Position numbers and translations under genes: made by a program. Below are positions 6,444-14,992 of a stretch of 64,000 bases of DNA, one piece after another. Numbering within the stretch: position 1 is the first letter of the stretch; every line of letters starts with the position of its first letter. The notes under the pieces are model-generated. The model saw only the letters and a list, made by a program, of their open reading frames with translations. It was not told the DNA's origin and did no database searches. This stretch comes from Cellulomonas sp. ES6 (lineage in GTDB: Bacteria > Actinomycetota > Actinomycetes > Actinomycetales > Cellulomonadaceae): contig NZ_CP125655.1 of assembly GCF_030053835.1 (NCBI RefSeq), forward strand, positions 2,418,001 through 2,482,000, in the 5' to 3' direction.

Positions 6444-8882
6444 GTGTCCGACCACATCGCCGACCGCCCCGCAGGACGCGTGGCCCCGTCGCTCCCCGCC
6501 CTGCCCGCCTGGCCCGTCGTCTCGGACCGCGTGCGCGACCTGCACGCCCGGATGACGCTGGAGGAGAAGCTCGCCCAGCTGGTGGGCTACTGGCTCGACC
6601 AGAACGGCACCGTCGCGCCGATGCAGTCCGAGATGGCCGCCGGCCAGAAGGACTCCGGCCAGCTCCCCGAGATCACCCGCCACGGCCTGGGGCACTACAC
6701 CCGCGTGTACGGCACCCGCCCGGTGGAGCCGGCGGAGCGCGCGGCCTGGCTGTGGGCCGAGCAGCGTCGCCTCAAGCGCGAGACCCGGCTCGGCATCCCC
6801 GCGCTGGTCCACGAGGAGTGCCTCACGGGCCTCGCGGCGTGGAAGGCCGCCACCTACCCGACGCCGCTCGCCTGGGGCGCGTCGTTCGACCCGGACCTGG
6901 TGCAGGAGGCCGCCCGCGCGATCGGCGACTCGATGCGCGAGCTCGGTATCCACCAGGGCCTCGCCCCCGTGCTCGACGTCGTCGGCGACCCGCGCTGGGG
7001 CCGCGTCGACGAGTGCATCGGCGAGGACCCGTACCTGGTCGGCACCGTCGGCACCGCGTACGTCCGCGGCCTCCAGGAGGCCGGCGTGCACGCGACGCTC
7101 AAGCACTTCGTGGGCTACTCCGCCTCCACGGCGGGGCGCAACCACGCGCCGGTCGAGGCCGGCCCCCGCGAGATCGCGGACGTCTACCTGCCGCCGTTCG
7201 AGATGGCGGTCCGCGACGGCGGCGCGCGCTCGGTGATGAACGCGTACGTCGACATCGACGGCGTCCCGCTCGCGGCGAGCACCGAGTACCTGACGCAGGT
7301 GCTGCGCGAGGAGTGGGGCTTCGACGGCGTCGTCGTCGCCGACTACTTCGCCGTGGCGTTCCTCGAGGTCATGCACCGGATCGCCGCCGACCGCGGCGAG
7401 GCGGCCGCGCTGGCGCTCGAGGCCGGCCTCGACATCGAGCTGCCCACCGGGGACGCGTTCCTCGAGCTCGCGGACCGGATCCGCTCCGGCGAGGTGGACG
7501 AGGCGCTCGTGGACCGCGCCGTGCTGCGCGCGCTCGCCCAGAAGGAGGAGCTCGGGCTGCTCGACCCCGAGGCGTTCGAGGACGAGCCGCCGGCCGAGAT
7601 CGACCTGGACTCCCCGCGGCAGCGCGAGCTGGCGCGACGCCTCGCCGAGGAGTCCGTGGTGCTGCTCGCCAACGACGGCGTGCTGCCGCTGGCCCGGCCG
7701 GCGCGCGTCGCCGTCGTGGGCCCGAACGCGGCCCGGCCCGAGGCGCTCATGGGCTGCTACTCGTTCGCCAACCACGTGCTCGCGCACCACCCGGGCCTGC
7801 CGGTCGGCTTCGAGATCCGCAGCGTCCAGGAGGCGCTGCTGGCCGCGCTCCCGGAGGGCACCTCGGTCGTCACCGCCGAGGGCTGCACCGTCGAGGGCGA
7901 CGACCGGTCCGGCTTCGCGGAGGCGGTCGCCGCGGTGGCGGACGCGGACGTGGCCGTGGTCGTCGTCGGCGACCAGGCGGGCCTGTTCGGGCGCGGCACG
8001 GTCGGCGAGGGCAACGACGTCGAGTCGCTCGAGCTGCCCGGCGTGCAGCGCGCCCTCGTGGCCGACCTGGTCGCCACCGGCACGCCCGTCGTCATGGTGC
8101 TGCTCACCGGCCGGCCGTACGCGATCGGCTGGGCCCTCGACGGCATCGGCCCGCGTCCCGCGGCGGTCGTGCAGGCGTTCTTCCCCGGCGAGGGCGGCGG
8201 CGACGCGATCGCCGACGTGCTCACCGGCGCCGTGAACCCGTCCGGCCGGCTGCCCGTGTCGCTGCCGCGCGCGGCCGGCGCCCAGCCGTACCGCTACCTG
8301 CACCCGGTGCTCGGCGGGCCGTCCGACGTCACGTCGACCGACCCGACGCCGGTGCGGCCGTTCGGGTTCGGCCTGGCGTACACGACCTTCGCCTACTCGG
8401 ACCTGGCCGTCGACGCCACGGTGGACTCGGCCGCGTCGTTCGAGGCCGCGGTCACGGTGACCAACACCGGGGACGTCGCGGGCACGGAGACCGTCCAGCT
8501 CTACGGGCGCGACGTGCACGCCTCGCTGGTCCGGCCCGTCGCGCAGCTGCTCGGCTACGGGCGGGTGGACCTGGAGCCCGGCGAGTCGCGCCGGATCACG
8601 TTCCGCGTCCCGACCACGCGCCTGGCGTTCACGGACCGCCGGATGGTGCGGGTGGTCGAGCCCGGCGACGTCGAGGTGTGGGTCGCGTCCCACTCCCAGG
8701 CGTCCGCGCCGGACGCGCTGGGCGACACGACGGGCGGGGCGATCAGCAACAGCCGCGGCCGCGAGGAGCGCGCGCTGCCGGGCACCGCCACGCCGCGGCG
8801 CACGGTCGTCGTCACCGGCGGGGTGCACGAGATCACCGGCGCCGACCAGCGCGTGGTCGAGGTCAAGGTCACCGCGCCGTGA
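6444..8882 (+). CDS. Glycoside hydrolase family 3 (beta-glucosidase / beta-xylosidase)
   Basis: An 812-residue GH3 enzyme that releases sugars from the non-reducing end of beta-linked oligosaccharides. There is no signal peptide, so it is cytoplasmic and acts on imported material. An N-terminal TIM barrel carries LKHFVGYSASTAGRNHAP and the nucleophile Asp300 in FDGVVVADYF. Next comes the alpha/beta sandwich domain (VVVGDQAG..., GRGTVGEGNDVESLELPG) and then a C-terminal fibronectin-III-like domain (TNTGDVAGTETVQLYGRD). The GTG start has AGGAG 9 nt upstream. It overlaps GH43 by 4 bp. The neighbouring GH43 and acetyl-xylan esterase favour xylosidase or mixed beta-xylosidase/glucosidase activity; the sequence alone does not settle this. 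Confidence 0.93.
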   Translation: MSDHIADRPAGRVAPSLPALPAWPVVSDRVRDLHARMTLEEKLAQLVGYWLDQNGTVAPMQSEMAAGQKDSGQLPEITRHGLGHYTRVYGTRPVEPAERAAWLWAEQRRLKRETRLGIPALVHEECLTGLAAWKAATYPTPLAWGASFDPDLVQEAARAIGDSMRELGIHQGLAPVLDVVGDPRWGRVDECIGEDPYLVGTVGTAYVRGLQEAGVHATLKHFVGYSASTAGRNHAPVEAGPREIADVYLPPFEMAVRDGGARSVMNAYVDIDGVPLAASTEYLTQVLREEWGFDGVVVADYFAVAFLEVMHRIAADRGEAAALALEAGLDIELPTGDAFLELADRIRSGEVDEALVDRAVLRALAQKEELGLLDPEAFEDEPPAEIDLDSPRQRELARRLAEESVVLLANDGVLPLARPARVAVVGPNAARPEALMGCYSFANHVLAHHPGLPVGFEIRSVQEALLAALPEGTSVVTAEGCTVEGDDRSGFAEAVAAVADADVAVVVVGDQAGLFGRGTVGEGNDVESLELPGVQRALVADLVATGTPVVMVLLTGRPYAIGWALDGIGPRPAAVVQAFFPGEGGGDAIADVLTGAVNPSGRLPVSLPRAAGAQPYRYLHPVLGGPSDVTSTDPTPVRPFGFGLAYTTFAYSDLAVDATVDSAASFEAAVTVTNTGDVAGTETVQLYGRDVHASLVRPVAQLLGYGRVDLEPGESRRITFRVPTTRLAFTDRRMVRVVEPGDVEVWVASHSQASAPDALGDTTGGAISNSRGREERALPGTATPRRTVVVTGGVHEITGADQRVVEVKVTAP

Positions 8883-10453
8883 CGACGGTCCCCAACCCGC
8901 TGCTGCCCGGCTGCTACCCCGACCCGTCGGTCTGCCGGGTCGGGGACGACTACTACCTCGTCACCTCGACGTTCGAGTACCTGCCCGGGCTGCCGGTGTT
9001 CCACAGCCGCGACCTCGCGAGCTGGGAGCAGATCGGGCACGTCGTCGACCGCCCCGGGCAGCTCGACTACACCGGCCTGGCGTCCTCGTCCGGCCTGTAC
9101 GCCCCGACGATCCGGCACCACGACGGCCGGTTCTGGGTCATCTGCACGCTCGTGGACCAGGCGGCGGCCACCCGCGAGCCGGGCCGCGGCAACTTCCTCG
9201 TGACCGCCACCGACCCGGCCGGCCCGTGGTCCGACCCGGTGTGGCTGGACGAGGACGGCATCGACCCGTCGATCCTGTTCGACGACGACGGCCGCGTCTG
9301 GGTGCACGGCACCCGGCCGGCTCGGCAGCCCGAGTGGCACGACCAGACCGAGGTCTGGGTGCGCGAGCTCGACACGGAGACGCTGCGCCTGACCGGCCCG
9401 GAGCACGTCGTGTGGTCCGGCGCCGTCCGCGGCGCGGTCTGGGCGGAGGGGCCGCACCTGTACCGGGTGGGCGACGGCTACTACCTGCTCGCGGCGGAGG
9501 GCGGCACCGAGTTCCACCACGCCGTCAGCGTCGCGCGCGCCGACCGCGTCACCGGCCCGTACACCGGGAACCGGGGCAACCCGGTCCTCACGCACCGGCA
9601 CCTGGGCCGCGGGTCGGGCGTCGTGGGCGTCGGGCACGCGGACCTGCTGGAGGCGGCCGACGGCACGTGGTGGGCGGTCGCGCTCGCGATGCGGACCTAC
9701 GGCGGCTACCACTACCCGCTCGGGCGGGAGACGTTCCTCGTGCCCGTGACGTGGGAGGACGGCTGGCCGGTGTTCGCGCCGGGCCTGGGTCGCGTGCCGG
9801 ACCACGTCGAGGTGGCGGGCGCCGGCGCCTGGCCCCCCGGGGTCGTCCAGGCCGCCGCTCCCGGGCCCGTCCCGGCCGGTGACCTCCGGTGGACCGCGGT
9901 GCGCGCGCTGCCGTCCGAGGTCGCCACCGCCGACGGTGACGCGTGGCTGCTGCCCGTGCGCCCCGCGGGTCTGGGCGACGTGGAGGTGCCGGCGTTCCTG
10001 GGCCTGCGCCAGCAGCGCACCGACCTCGACCTGCGCGTGACGCTCGAGGCCGACCTGGCCGAGGGCGAGGAGGCCGGCCTCGCGGCACGGCAGTCCGAGC
10101 GGCACCACGTCCGGCTGTCGGTCGGCGCCGCGCAGCCGGACGGCACCCGGCGGGCCGTGCTCGTGCGCCGTGCGGACGACGACGAGACCGAGCTGGGCTC
10201 GGTGACCCTCACCGGGCCGGAGGGCGCCCCGGTCACGCTGCTGCTGCGCGCCCGCGGCACGCAGTACGCCCTGCACGCCGGGATCGGGGACGCCGAGCCG
10301 GTGCTCGTCGGGCACGCCGACGCCCGCTGGCTCGACTCGGTGACCACCGGCGGGTTCCTCGGCGTGTGGCTCGGGGTGCACGCGACGAGCGGCGGCCGGC
10401 CGACGACGTCGGTGGTGCGGGTCCGCGAGGTGCTGCTCGACCACCCGCGGTAG
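8879..10453 (+). CDS. Glycoside hydrolase family 43 (beta-xylosidase / alpha-L-arabinofuranosidase)
   Basis: A 524-residue, cytoplasmic (no signal peptide) inverting glycosidase. The five-bladed propeller holds the expected residues: general base Asp15 (GCYPDPSV), pKa-modulating Asp129 (DGIDPSIL) and general acid Glu190 (WAEGPHLY). The last ~200 residues form the beta-sandwich typical of XynB-like GH43 proteins. The start is the GTG that overlaps the GH3 stop (GTGA), so translation is coupled. It probably trims xylose or arabinose units from imported arabinoxylo-oligosaccharides together with GH3. It is the last gene of the operon and is followed by a strong hairpin. Confidence 0.93.
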   Translation: MTTVPNPLLPGCYPDPSVCRVGDDYYLVTSTFEYLPGLPVFHSRDLASWEQIGHVVDRPGQLDYTGLASSSGLYAPTIRHHDGRFWVICTLVDQAAATREPGRGNFLVTATDPAGPWSDPVWLDEDGIDPSILFDDDGRVWVHGTRPARQPEWHDQTEVWVRELDTETLRLTGPEHVVWSGAVRGAVWAEGPHLYRVGDGYYLLAAEGGTEFHHAVSVARADRVTGPYTGNRGNPVLTHRHLGRGSGVVGVGHADLLEAADGTWWAVALAMRTYGGYHYPLGRETFLVPVTWEDGWPVFAPGLGRVPDHVEVAGAGAWPPGVVQAAAPGPVPAGDLRWTAVRALPSEVATADGDAWLLPVRPAGLGDVEVPAFLGLRQQRTDLDLRVTLEADLAEGEEAGLAARQSERHHVRLSVGAAQPDGTRRAVLVRRADDDETELGSVTLTGPEGAPVTLLLRARGTQYALHAGIGDAEPVLVGHADARWLDSVTTGGFLGVWLGVHATSGGRPTTSVVRVREVLLDHPR

Positions 10454-10469
10454 CGGCTGCCGCACGACG

Positions 10470-10507
10470 ACGAGGCGCGGCGTCCCGGTCGGGGCGCCGC
10501 GCCTCGT
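10470..10507. terminator. Bidirectional terminator hairpin after GH43
   Basis: A 13-bp perfect stem, ACGAGGCGCGGCG (10470-10482) and CGCCGCGCCTCGT (10495-10507), with a 12-nt loop that itself contains CCC/GGG. It lies between the convergent GH43 and CE7 genes and can end both. Confidence 0.7.
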
Positions 10508-10510
10508 GTC

Positions 10511-11473
10511 TCAGCCCAGCGTGGTCCGCACGAACTCGACGGCCTCCAGGTCCTCCTGCGGGCCGCCGGACTCGTGCCCGTTGTAGCGCCAGACCCGCAG
10601 CTCCTTCGGGCCCTGCCACTCGCGGTGGGCCGCCACGACCGTCGACGGCGGCACCACGGGGTCCATGAGGCCCACCGAGAACCGCGCGGGGGCGGTGCCG
10701 CGGCGGGCCATCGCGACGCCGTCCACGTAGGACAGCGTGCGCAGCACCTGCTCGGCGGCGTCCCGGTGGATCGCGAGGTACTCGACGACCTCCGAGAACG
10801 GCTTGGCGTCGGTGATGCCGATCGCCCGCGCGATGTCGCACAGGAACGGCACGTTCGCGACGACGGCGCCCACGCCGTCCGCCAGCGCGCCCGCCGCGAG
10901 CGCCATCGCGCCGCCCTGGCTGCCGCCCACCACCGCGACCCGGTCGGGGTCGACGCCCGGCAGGGCGCGGGCGGCGTCCACGGCGAGCACCGCGTCGGTC
11001 AACAGCCGGCGGTAGTAGTACGTGGCCGGGTCCTCGATGCCGCGCGTCATCACGCCCGGCACCTGCGGGCCGGTGCCCCAGGGGTCCGGCGTCGCGCCGC
11101 GGCTCCAGCCGGCGCCCTGGCCGCGGCTGTCGACGTACAGGTGCGCGAAGCCCGCGGAGGCCCACAGCAGGTTCTCCGTGACCTCGCCGCGGCCGCCGCC
11201 GTAGCCGACGTACTGCACGACCACCGGGAGCGGGCCGTCCACCCCGGCGGGGCGGCGGTACCACGCGCGCACGGGGTCGCCCGCGAAGCCCGGGAACGTG
11301 ACGTCGTGCAGCTCGACCGTCGTCAGCGGCGTCGCCACCGGCTCCACCGTCGTCGCGGCGCCGCGCCCGCGGCTCTCGGTGAGCGTGCCCGCCCAGAACG
11401 CGTCGAAGTCCTCCGGGTCCACCAGCGCGGACACGTGCTCCCACAGCTGCGGCTCGGCCAGGTCCAGGTACAC
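10511..11473 (-). CDS. CE7 acetyl-xylan esterase / cephalosporin-C deacetylase
   Basis: A 320-residue alpha/beta hydrolase of carbohydrate esterase family 7, which removes acetyl groups from xylo-oligosaccharides. The family signatures are all present: RGQG (117-120), the nucleophile Ser185 in GGSQGG, the Asp in GLMDPVVPP (about 270) and the His in NGHESGG (about 300). There is no signal peptide, so the enzyme is intracellular, like other CE7 members. GGGAG lies 5 nt before the GTG start. It is convergent with the GH3/GH43 operon and fits it functionally: imported acetylated xylo-oligosaccharides would be deacetylated and then hydrolysed. It is divergent from the amidase gene; a TATCGT hexamer (10-mer region 11510-11515) inside CGATATCG may be its -10. 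Confidence 0.92.
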   Translation of the reverse strand: MYLDLAEPQLWEHVSALVDPEDFDAFWAGTLTESRGRGAATTVEPVATPLTTVELHDVTFPGFAGDPVRAWYRRPAGVDGPLPVVVQYVGYGGGRGEVTENLLWASAGFAHLYVDSRGQGAGWSRGATPDPWGTGPQVPGVMTRGIEDPATYYYRRLLTDAVLAVDAARALPGVDPDRVAVVGGSQGGAMALAAGALADGVGAVVANVPFLCDIARAIGITDAKPFSEVVEYLAIHRDAAEQVLRTLSYVDGVAMARRGTAPARFSVGLMDPVVPPSTVVAAHREWQGPKELRVWRYNGHESGGPQEDLEAVEFVRTTLG

Positions 11474-11608
11474 GGCACTCCCGTCATCGACGACGTCATG
11501 GACGGGAGAACGATATCGGTGCGGCGGTGACGTCCGAGGTCAGACACCCAGGAGGCCGCCGATCCGCGTGGACGGCACCCCGGGCCCGCCCACGGCGCGG
11601 CCCCCGCC

Positions 11609-11614
11609 TACGCT
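11609..11614 (+). promoter_or_regulatory. Leaderless -10 element of the amidase gene
   Basis: TACGCT ends 6 nt before the GTG start at 11621, so transcription is predicted to begin at the start codon. No Shine-Dalgarno sequence is present, which agrees. Confidence 0.5.
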
Positions 11615-11620
11615 GGCCGG

Positions 11621-13096
11621 GTGACCGCGCTGCACGACCGGACCGCCCTCGACCTGCGTGACGGCCTGCGCGCCGGCGACCTCGACCCGGTGGCGGTCGC
11701 CGACCACTTCCTGGCGCGGGCGGCGGCGAGCGACCTGGGCGCGTTCGCGACGACCACGCCGGAGGCCGCGCGGGCACGGGCGTCGGCGCTCGCGGCGGCC
11801 GGCCCGGTGGCGGGTGCGGTGCTGTGGGGGCTGCCGCTGGCGGACAAGGACCTGGGGGACCGCGCGGGGGTGCCGACGGGGTTCGGGTCCCGGGCGTGGG
11901 CCGGTGCGCACCGGTACGTCCCCGAGGTGAGCGGCGACGTCGCGCAGGTGCTGGACGCCGCCGGCGCGGTGTCGCTCGGGAAGACCGCGGCGCCGGAGCT
12001 CGGGTTCCCGGCGACCACCGAGCCGCTGACCGGGCCGCCCGCCCGGAACCCGTGGGACCCGGGGCGCAGCGCCGGCGGGTCCAGCGGCGGCGCGGCGGTG
12101 GCGGTCGCGGCGGGCCTGCTGCCCGTGGCGCCGGGCTCGGACGGCGGCGGGTCCATCCGGATCCCCGCGGCGGCGTGCGGGCTGGTGGGGCTGAAGCCGA
12201 CGCGTGGCCTGCTGCCGGCCGGCGGCGGGGTGGAGTCGCTCGGCGGTCTGGTGGTGCACGGGCCGATCGCCCGGACCACGGCGGACGCGGCGCTGCTGCT
12301 GGAGGGCCTGCTGCCGCGGGACGCCGACGGGGCGGTGCCGCACCCGCGCACGCTGCGGACCGCCGCCGGGCCGGCCGGGTCGTACCTCGCGGCGGCGCTG
12401 CACGGCGCGACGCCGGACGGGCGGTCGGCGTTCCGGGTGGGCGTCAGCACGTTCAGCGCCTGGCAGGACGCGTACGACGTGGCGCCGGGGCCCGAGGCGG
12501 TGGCCGCGCTGGACGACGCGGTCGCCGCGCTGGGCGCGCTCGGGCACGACGTCCAGGACACCGGGCGCTGGGACCCCGACCCGCGCTACGCGCCCGCGTT
12601 CCGCGCGCTGTGGATGGCCGGCGCGTCCGCGGTGCCGCTCGACGACCCGGAGCGGCTCGCGCTGCTGGAGCCCCTCAGCCGCTGGCTGGTGGAGCAGGGC
12701 CGCGCGCTGCCGGCGCGGGCGCTCGCGGAGGCGCTGGCGGACCTCGCGCGGTTCGAGCGCACGATGGTGACGCGCGTCGGGCGCTACGACGCGGTGCTGC
12801 TGCCGGCGATGGCGATGACCCCGCGGCCGCTCGGGTGGTACGACGCGGAGGACCCGGAGCGGAGCTTCGCGCAGCAGTGCGCGTACACGCCGTACACCTC
12901 GATGCTCAACGTCGCGGGGCTGCCCGCGATCACGGTGCCGGTGCGGTGGACGGACGCCGACGACGCCGCGCCGGCGGGGCTGCCGATGGGGGTGCAGCTC
13001 GCGGGGCGCCCCGGGAGCGAGCACGTGCTGCTGGCGCTCGCGGCGCAGCTCGAGGAGCGGCTCCGCTGGCCGGATCGGCGACCGCCGACCTGGTGA
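11621..13096 (+). CDS. Amidase-signature family protein
   Basis: A 491-residue amidase-signature enzyme that hydrolyses an amide bond. The Ser-cisSer-Lys triad can be read: Lys76 (LADKDLGD), the cis-Ser in AGGSSGG (154/155) and nucleophile Ser178 in [13 protein letters not shown]. No signal peptide is present, so it is cytoplasmic. It is not obviously GatA: there are no gatB or gatC neighbours, and the C-terminal half is more like general amidases or 6-aminohexanoate-dimer hydrolases. The substrate is unknown. The gene is monocistronic, and its stop is 4 bp from the stop of the convergent small gene. Confidence 0.88.
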   Translation: MTALHDRTALDLRDGLRAGDLDPVAVADHFLARAAASDLGAFATTTPEAARARASALAAAGPVAGAVLWGLPLADKDLGDRAGVPTGFGSRAWAGAHRYVPEVSGDVAQVLDAAGAVSLGKTAAPELGFPATTEPLTGPPARNPWDPGRSAGGSSGGAAVAVAAGLLPVAPGSDGGGSIRIPAAACGLVGLKPTRGLLPAGGGVESLGGLVVHGPIARTTADAALLLEGLLPRDADGAVPHPRTLRTAAGPAGSYLAAALHGATPDGRSAFRVGVSTFSAWQDAYDVAPGPEAVAALDDAVAALGALGHDVQDTGRWDPDPRYAPAFRALWMAGASAVPLDDPERLALLEPLSRWLVEQGRALPARALAEALADLARFERTMVTRVGRYDAVLLPAMAMTPRPLGWYDAEDPERSFAQQCAYTPYTSMLNVAGLPAITVPVRWTDADDAAPAGLPMGVQLAGRPGSEHVLLALAAQLEERLRWPDRRPPTW

Positions 13097-13100
13097 CCGG

Positions 13101-13298
13101 TCAGCTCGCGCGGCGCCGCGCCCGGTAGACGGCCGTCATCCGGTCGAACTCGTCGCGGGTCAGGCCCATCGCCTCGATCATCTCGACCTCGAGCCGCTGG
13201 TGCTCGACCCGCTCCGCCGCGGTGCGGGGCGGCCGCGCGGCGAAGTAGCGCGCGCTGACCTCGGTCAGGCGGTCGTGGTCGATCGGCCGGCTGCTCAT
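13101..13298 (-). CDS. Small conserved-looking protein of unknown function
   Basis: A 65-residue charged, mostly helical protein (RLTEVSARYFAARPP..., VEMIEAMGLTRDEFDRMTAV). I do not recognise a family. The ATG at 13298 is preferred over a GTG at 13328 because a TACGGT hexamer (13306-13311) ends 7 nt before it, the leaderless arrangement seen repeatedly here. GC3 is high, which supports real coding. It is convergent with the amidase gene. Confidence 0.6.
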   Translation of the reverse strand: MSSRPIDHDRLTEVSARYFAARPPRTAAERVEHQRLEVEMIEAMGLTRDEFDRMTAVYRARRRAS

Positions 13299-13305
13299 GC
13301 CGAGC

Positions 13306-13311
13306 ACCGTA
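13306..13311 (-). promoter_or_regulatory. Leaderless -10 element of the 65-residue protein gene
   Basis: On the minus strand TACGGT ends 7 nt before ATG 13298. This decides the start choice for the small gene. Confidence 0.45.
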
Positions 13312-13356
13312 CGACCGACCACCGACACGCCCCGGACGGGCGGGGCGGCCCGGCGG

Positions 13357-13839
13357 TCAGCCCCCGGCGACCACGTCGACGAGGCGGTCGAGGAACGCGG
13401 TCTGCGCCTCCACCAGCAGCCCGCGCGCCTCGTCGAGGCCGTACCAGCGCAGCTCGTCCAGCTCCGGGAACGTGACCTCCCGCCCGCTGCGGGGCGGCCA
13501 CTCCACCGTGACCTGACTGACCGGCCCGCGGGAGGCGGCGAGGTCCAGGCCCGTGGCGCGCGCCCACAGGTGCACGACCTTGCCCGCGCGCTGGCGGACC
13601 TCCCCGAGGTCGACGTCCACCCCCGGGGGTGCGGGGACGCCGACCTCCTCCGCGAACTCGCGCAGGGCGGTCGCGAGCGGGTCCTCGCCGGGCAGCGGCT
13701 CGCCCTTCGGCACGGTCCAGGACCGGGGCCGTCGCGCCCAGAACGGCCCGCCCATGTGCCCGACGAGCACCTGGAGCGCGTCGTCCGGCCCCCGGCGGTG
13801 CAGCAGCAGGCCGGCGCTGGTGCGCGCGGCGGCGGTCAC
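13357..13839 (-). CDS. NUDIX hydrolase
   Basis: A 160-residue NUDIX protein. The box GX5EX7REUXEEXGU is complete as GEPLPGE-DPLATAL-REFAEEVGV, about residues 46-68. The leading segment (TSAGLLLHRR..., VLVGHMGGPFW) resembles NUDIX proteins that act on nucleoside diphosphates or diadenosine polyphosphates, but the substrate cannot be assigned. I start at GTG 13839, which begins just before the core domain; a longer form from GTG 13887 would add 16 unstructured residues. It lies 61 bp downstream of the DeoR gene in the same direction and may be cotranscribed with it. Confidence 0.85.
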   Translation of the reverse strand: MTAAARTSAGLLLHRRGPDDALQVLVGHMGGPFWARRPRSWTVPKGEPLPGEDPLATALREFAEEVGVPAPPGVDVDLGEVRQRAGKVVHLWARATGLDLAASRGPVSQVTVEWPPRSGREVTFPELDELRWYGLDEARGLLVEAQTAFLDRLVDVVAGG

Positions 13840-13900
13840 GGGCGGTCCGGGGTGTCGCGGGTTCCTCGCACGGCACCGATCCTGCACCCGGCGCGCGGGC

Positions 13901-14710
13901 TCAGCGCGGCAGGAGCACCTCGACGCCGGCCTCCGCGAGCGCCCGCGCGAGGTCGGGGGGCGGCGGGGCGTCCGTGACCAGGTAGTCGGCGCGGGCGAGC
14001 TCGGCGATCTGCGCGAACAGCCGGCGGCTGAACTTGGAGGAGTCGGCGAGCACCGCCACCTTGTCGGCGCGGTCCATCATCTCGCCCATCATCGAGGCCT
14101 CCACGAGGTTGCTGGTGGAGAACCCGACGTCGGGGGAGACCGCGCCGACGCCGATCAGCGCGATGTCGCAGCGGATGTCGACCTCCGGCTGGTGCGTCCA
14201 CGCGGGCAGCCGGACGGGGCCGAGCGTCGCCTGGTCCATGAGGCGCACGCTGCCCCCGAACACGTACAGGTCGCGGTAGACCTTGGGGTCGAGCTCGGTG
14301 GCGCCGCGCAGGCTGTTGGTGGCCACGGTCAGGTCGCGGTGGTCGGCCAGGGCGCGCACGAGCGCGAGCGTCGTGGTCCCGGCGTTGACGATCACCGCCT
14401 GCCCGTCGCGGACGAGCTCGGCCGCGCGGGCGCCGATCTGCTCCTTGGCCTGGGTCTGCAGGCGCATGCGCACGTCGAGCTCGGTGTTCGGGCGGGGGGC
14501 GGCGGACAGCCCGACCGCGCCGCCGTGGGTGCGGACCAGCACGCCGTCGGCGTCGAGCTGGTCGAGGTCCCGGCGGATCGTGTCCGCCGACACCTCGAAG
14601 CGCTCGGCGAGCTGCGCGACCGTGACCTCGCCCGCGTCGGCGACGAAGGCGGCGAGCTCGGCCTTGCGCCCGGCGGGGAGGCGGCGGGGGGTGCTGTCGG
14701 AGGACGACAT
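13901..14710 (-). CDS. DeoR/GlpR-family sugar-metabolism regulator
   Basis: A 269-residue DeoR regulator. The N-terminal winged HTH has VTVAQLAERFEVSADTIRRD, followed by DLDQLDADGVLVRTHGGAV. The C-terminal DeoRC sensor (an ISOCOT-fold domain that binds phosphorylated sugars) has VNAGTTTLALVRAL, LIGVGAVSPDVGFSTSN and ADSSKFSRR. The gene is divergent from the sugar operon starting at 14993, and it most likely represses that operon until a sugar phosphate accumulates. That fits the operon's content: kinase, isomerase and aldolase acting on sugar phosphates. Its start region contains an A+T-rich patch (TAGATA, 6 nt from the ATG) that may be a leaderless -10. Confidence 0.92.
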   Translation of the reverse strand: MSSSDSTPRRLPAGRKAELAAFVADAGEVTVAQLAERFEVSADTIRRDLDQLDADGVLVRTHGGAVGLSAAPRPNTELDVRMRLQTQAKEQIGARAAELVRDGQAVIVNAGTTTLALVRALADHRDLTVATNSLRGATELDPKVYRDLYVFGGSVRLMDQATLGPVRLPAWTHQPEVDIRCDIALIGVGAVSPDVGFSTSNLVEASMMGEMMDRADKVAVLADSSKFSRRLFAQIAELARADYLVTDAPPPPDLARALAEAGVEVLLPR

Positions 14711-14725
14711 ACGAAATATCTAGCA

Positions 14726-14948
14726 CAAAAACGCGCAGCCCGGAGGAAGAACGCAGCTCGCCGCGCACAGCACCGCAGGCCGTGCAGCACCCCGTCGGAG
14801 CCTCCGACGGGCCGCCGGAGAGGGGATCGGTCCCGCTCCGCCTGCGGTCGCGCTCCCATCCGCGGTCCGCCGTGCGTGCGTCCCCATGCGGGGCCGGAAC
14901 CCCTTGACGGCCGCACAACCCCGCACTACCGTGCTCAAACACGCAGAG
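14726..14948. promoter_or_regulatory. Candidate DeoR binding repeats in the divergent intergenic region
   Basis: Two related direct repeats, CAAAAACGCGCAG (14726-14738) beside the DeoR start and CAAACACGCAGAG (14936-14948) just past the transporter -10, occupy the ends of the 282-bp intergenic region. DeoR-family proteins often bind such spaced direct repeats. This is a pattern match only. Confidence 0.35.
14904..14932 (+). promoter_or_regulatory. Promoter of the kinase/aldolase sugar operon
   Basis: TTGACG (14904-14909), 17-bp spacer, TACCGT (14927-14932). This is a good housekeeping-sigma promoter for an actinobacterium. The predicted 5' leader is about 55 nt and carries a strong GGAGGG site before the ATG at 14993. 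Confidence 0.6.
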
Positions 14949-14992
14949 ATGCGCACTCAGCCGCAAGAAGCGGCAACCCTGGAGGGAGAGTC

